A stretch of 20,512 nucleotides of DNA from AC-32 sp036265535 (lineage in GTDB: Bacteria > Actinomycetota > Thermoleophilia > Gaiellales > Gaiellaceae): contig DATAOV010000104.1 in the NCBI GenBank assembly GCA_036265535.1, positions 1 to 20,512 of the forward strand. The letters are read 5' to 3'. Below the pieces are notes generated by a model. The model was given only the letters and a program-made list of their open reading frames with translations, ran no database searches and had not been told where the DNA came from. The position numbers and the translations under genes are program-made. This document shows, in pieces, positions 19,915 through 20,512 of this stretch. The stretch's first letter is position 1, and the number at the start of each line of letters is the position of its first letter.

Positions 19915-20512
19915 AACGTGAACTCCTGTGAGAGCTCGACGAGGCAGATCTCCTCGGCCGGCCCGGTTAGGCGCGCGCGGCCTTCGGCGAGCTCGACCCG
20001 GAGGTTCCCGCCCGCGAGGTGCACCGTCACCGGGCTCTCGCACCACCCGTTCGCGACGGCGGCCGCGCTGGCTGCGACGGCGCTCGTGCCCGAGGAGAGC
20101 GTCTCCCCCGCGCCGCGCTCCCAGACGCCGACGCGCAGGTCGTGCCGACCCTCGACGGCGACGAGCTGCACGTTCGTGCGGTTCGGGAAGCGCGGATGGC
20201 GCTCGAGGAGCGGCCCGAGGCGCAGAAGGTCGCCGCGCTTCGGCTCGCGGCGGACGACGGCGTGTGGGTTGCCGACCGACACCGGCGTCAGCTCGACCTG
20301 CTCGCCTCCGACGTCCAGCACCTCCGGCCCGGCGACCTCGACCGGCCCCATCGCCGTCTCCACCTCCCGCTCGCCGTGCACGTGCGCCGTCATCTCGCGC
20401 GGCCCGACCCGCACGCGAACCTCGGCGGCGTCCGCGCGGCGTGCGAGCCAGCGCGCCGCGATGCGGACGCCGTTGCCCGAGAGCTCGGCCGTCGACCCGT
20501 CGGGGTTCCAGA
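19911..20512 (-). CDS. dapF: Diaminopimelate epimerase homologue with both catalytic cysteines replaced by serine (5' end outside window)
   Basis: The C-terminal 199 residues are visible; the start lies beyond 20512. Family landmarks: WNPDGSTAELSGNGVRIAAR (normally xNPDGSxAExCGNGxR), SVGNPHAVV, RFPNRTNVQLV, VWERGAGETLSSGTSAVAAS (normally GETxxCGTGA) and the terminal EICLVELSQEFTL (normally GPAxxVFxG). Both cysteines that shuttle the proton in DapF are Ser (codons TCG and TCG). With Ser/Ser the classical thiol two-base mechanism cannot operate, so this may be a changed-specificity or slow epimerase, a structural homologue, or a lineage variant. The stop overlaps the aminotransferase start by four bases, which argues that it still acts with that enzyme in diaminopimelate metabolism. 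Confidence 0.85.
   Translation of the reverse strand, partial: WNPDGSTAELSGNGVRIAARWLARRADAAEVRVRVGPREMTAHVHGEREVETAMGPVEVAGPEVLDVGGEQVELTPVSVGNPHAVVRREPKRGDLLRLGPLLERHPRFPNRTNVQLVAVEGRHDLRVGVWERGAGETLSSGTSAVAASAAAVANGWCESPVTVHLAGGNLRVELAEGRARLTGPAEEICLVELSQEFTL

Overview
The window is GC-rich bacterial DNA with many GTG starts and a chain of 4-base GTGA stop/start overlaps. The gene content (MurT/GatD lipid II amidation pair, two primary-type sigma factors, DapL-type aminotransferase next to a DapF homologue, HflX, Dut) fits a high-GC Actinobacteriota chromosome. My best guess is Thermoleophilia/Gaiellales, but that rests on gene content and style and not on any marker alignment.

Region 1 (about 1-4470) is accessory DNA. 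Bases 1-1300 hold four tiny ORFs in mixed orientation, alternating with five copies of a GC-rich repeat (core GAGCCGAACGCCTAGGACGC, all in + orientation), a layout that looks like a gene-cassette array. A small secreted protein and a small acidic protein follow. Then comes a minus-strand trio (ribbon-helix-helix regulator ORF, unknown 174-residue protein, HNH nuclease), with a perfect 19-bp palindrome upstream that is a good operator candidate. Divergent to the trio is a sigma-70-like factor whose region 2 and region 4 lie in different reading frames. This region looks like the remains of a phage or other mobile element.

Region 2 (4.4-9.1 kb) holds two group 1/2-like sigma factors, one on each strand, converging on a CpsB/YwqE-type PHP phosphatase gene. 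After them come a stand-alone class II glutamine amidotransferase and a protein of homing-endonuclease-associated helical repeats with its own palindrome-containing promoter.

Region 3 (9.1-14.2 kb) has a 908-residue double-output cyclic-di-GMP enzyme, membrane-GGDEF-membrane-HD-GYP, whose two membrane domains look like duplicates of each other. Next is a secreted subtilase (S8) with a tail of ten tandem five-residue x-V-S-W repeats. A shared GCTACRTCCCCC motif lies upstream of both genes, suggesting common control.

Region 4 (14.2-20.5 kb) is core metabolism. murT-gatD (+) amidate lipid II. On the minus strand dapF-dapL-hflX-dut are chained by 4-base overlaps, followed by a Nudix hydrolase gene. 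The DapF homologue runs off the window and carries serine in place of both catalytic cysteines. A 57-58-bp element occurs both at the sigma/PHP junction and between dut and the Nudix gene.

The items I consider most worth following are the repeat/small-ORF array at the left end, the shared CCCCC motif linking the cyclic-di-GMP enzyme and the subtilase, the duplicated membrane sensor module, and the Ser/Ser DapF homologue. No rRNA, tRNA or CRISPR array was seen.
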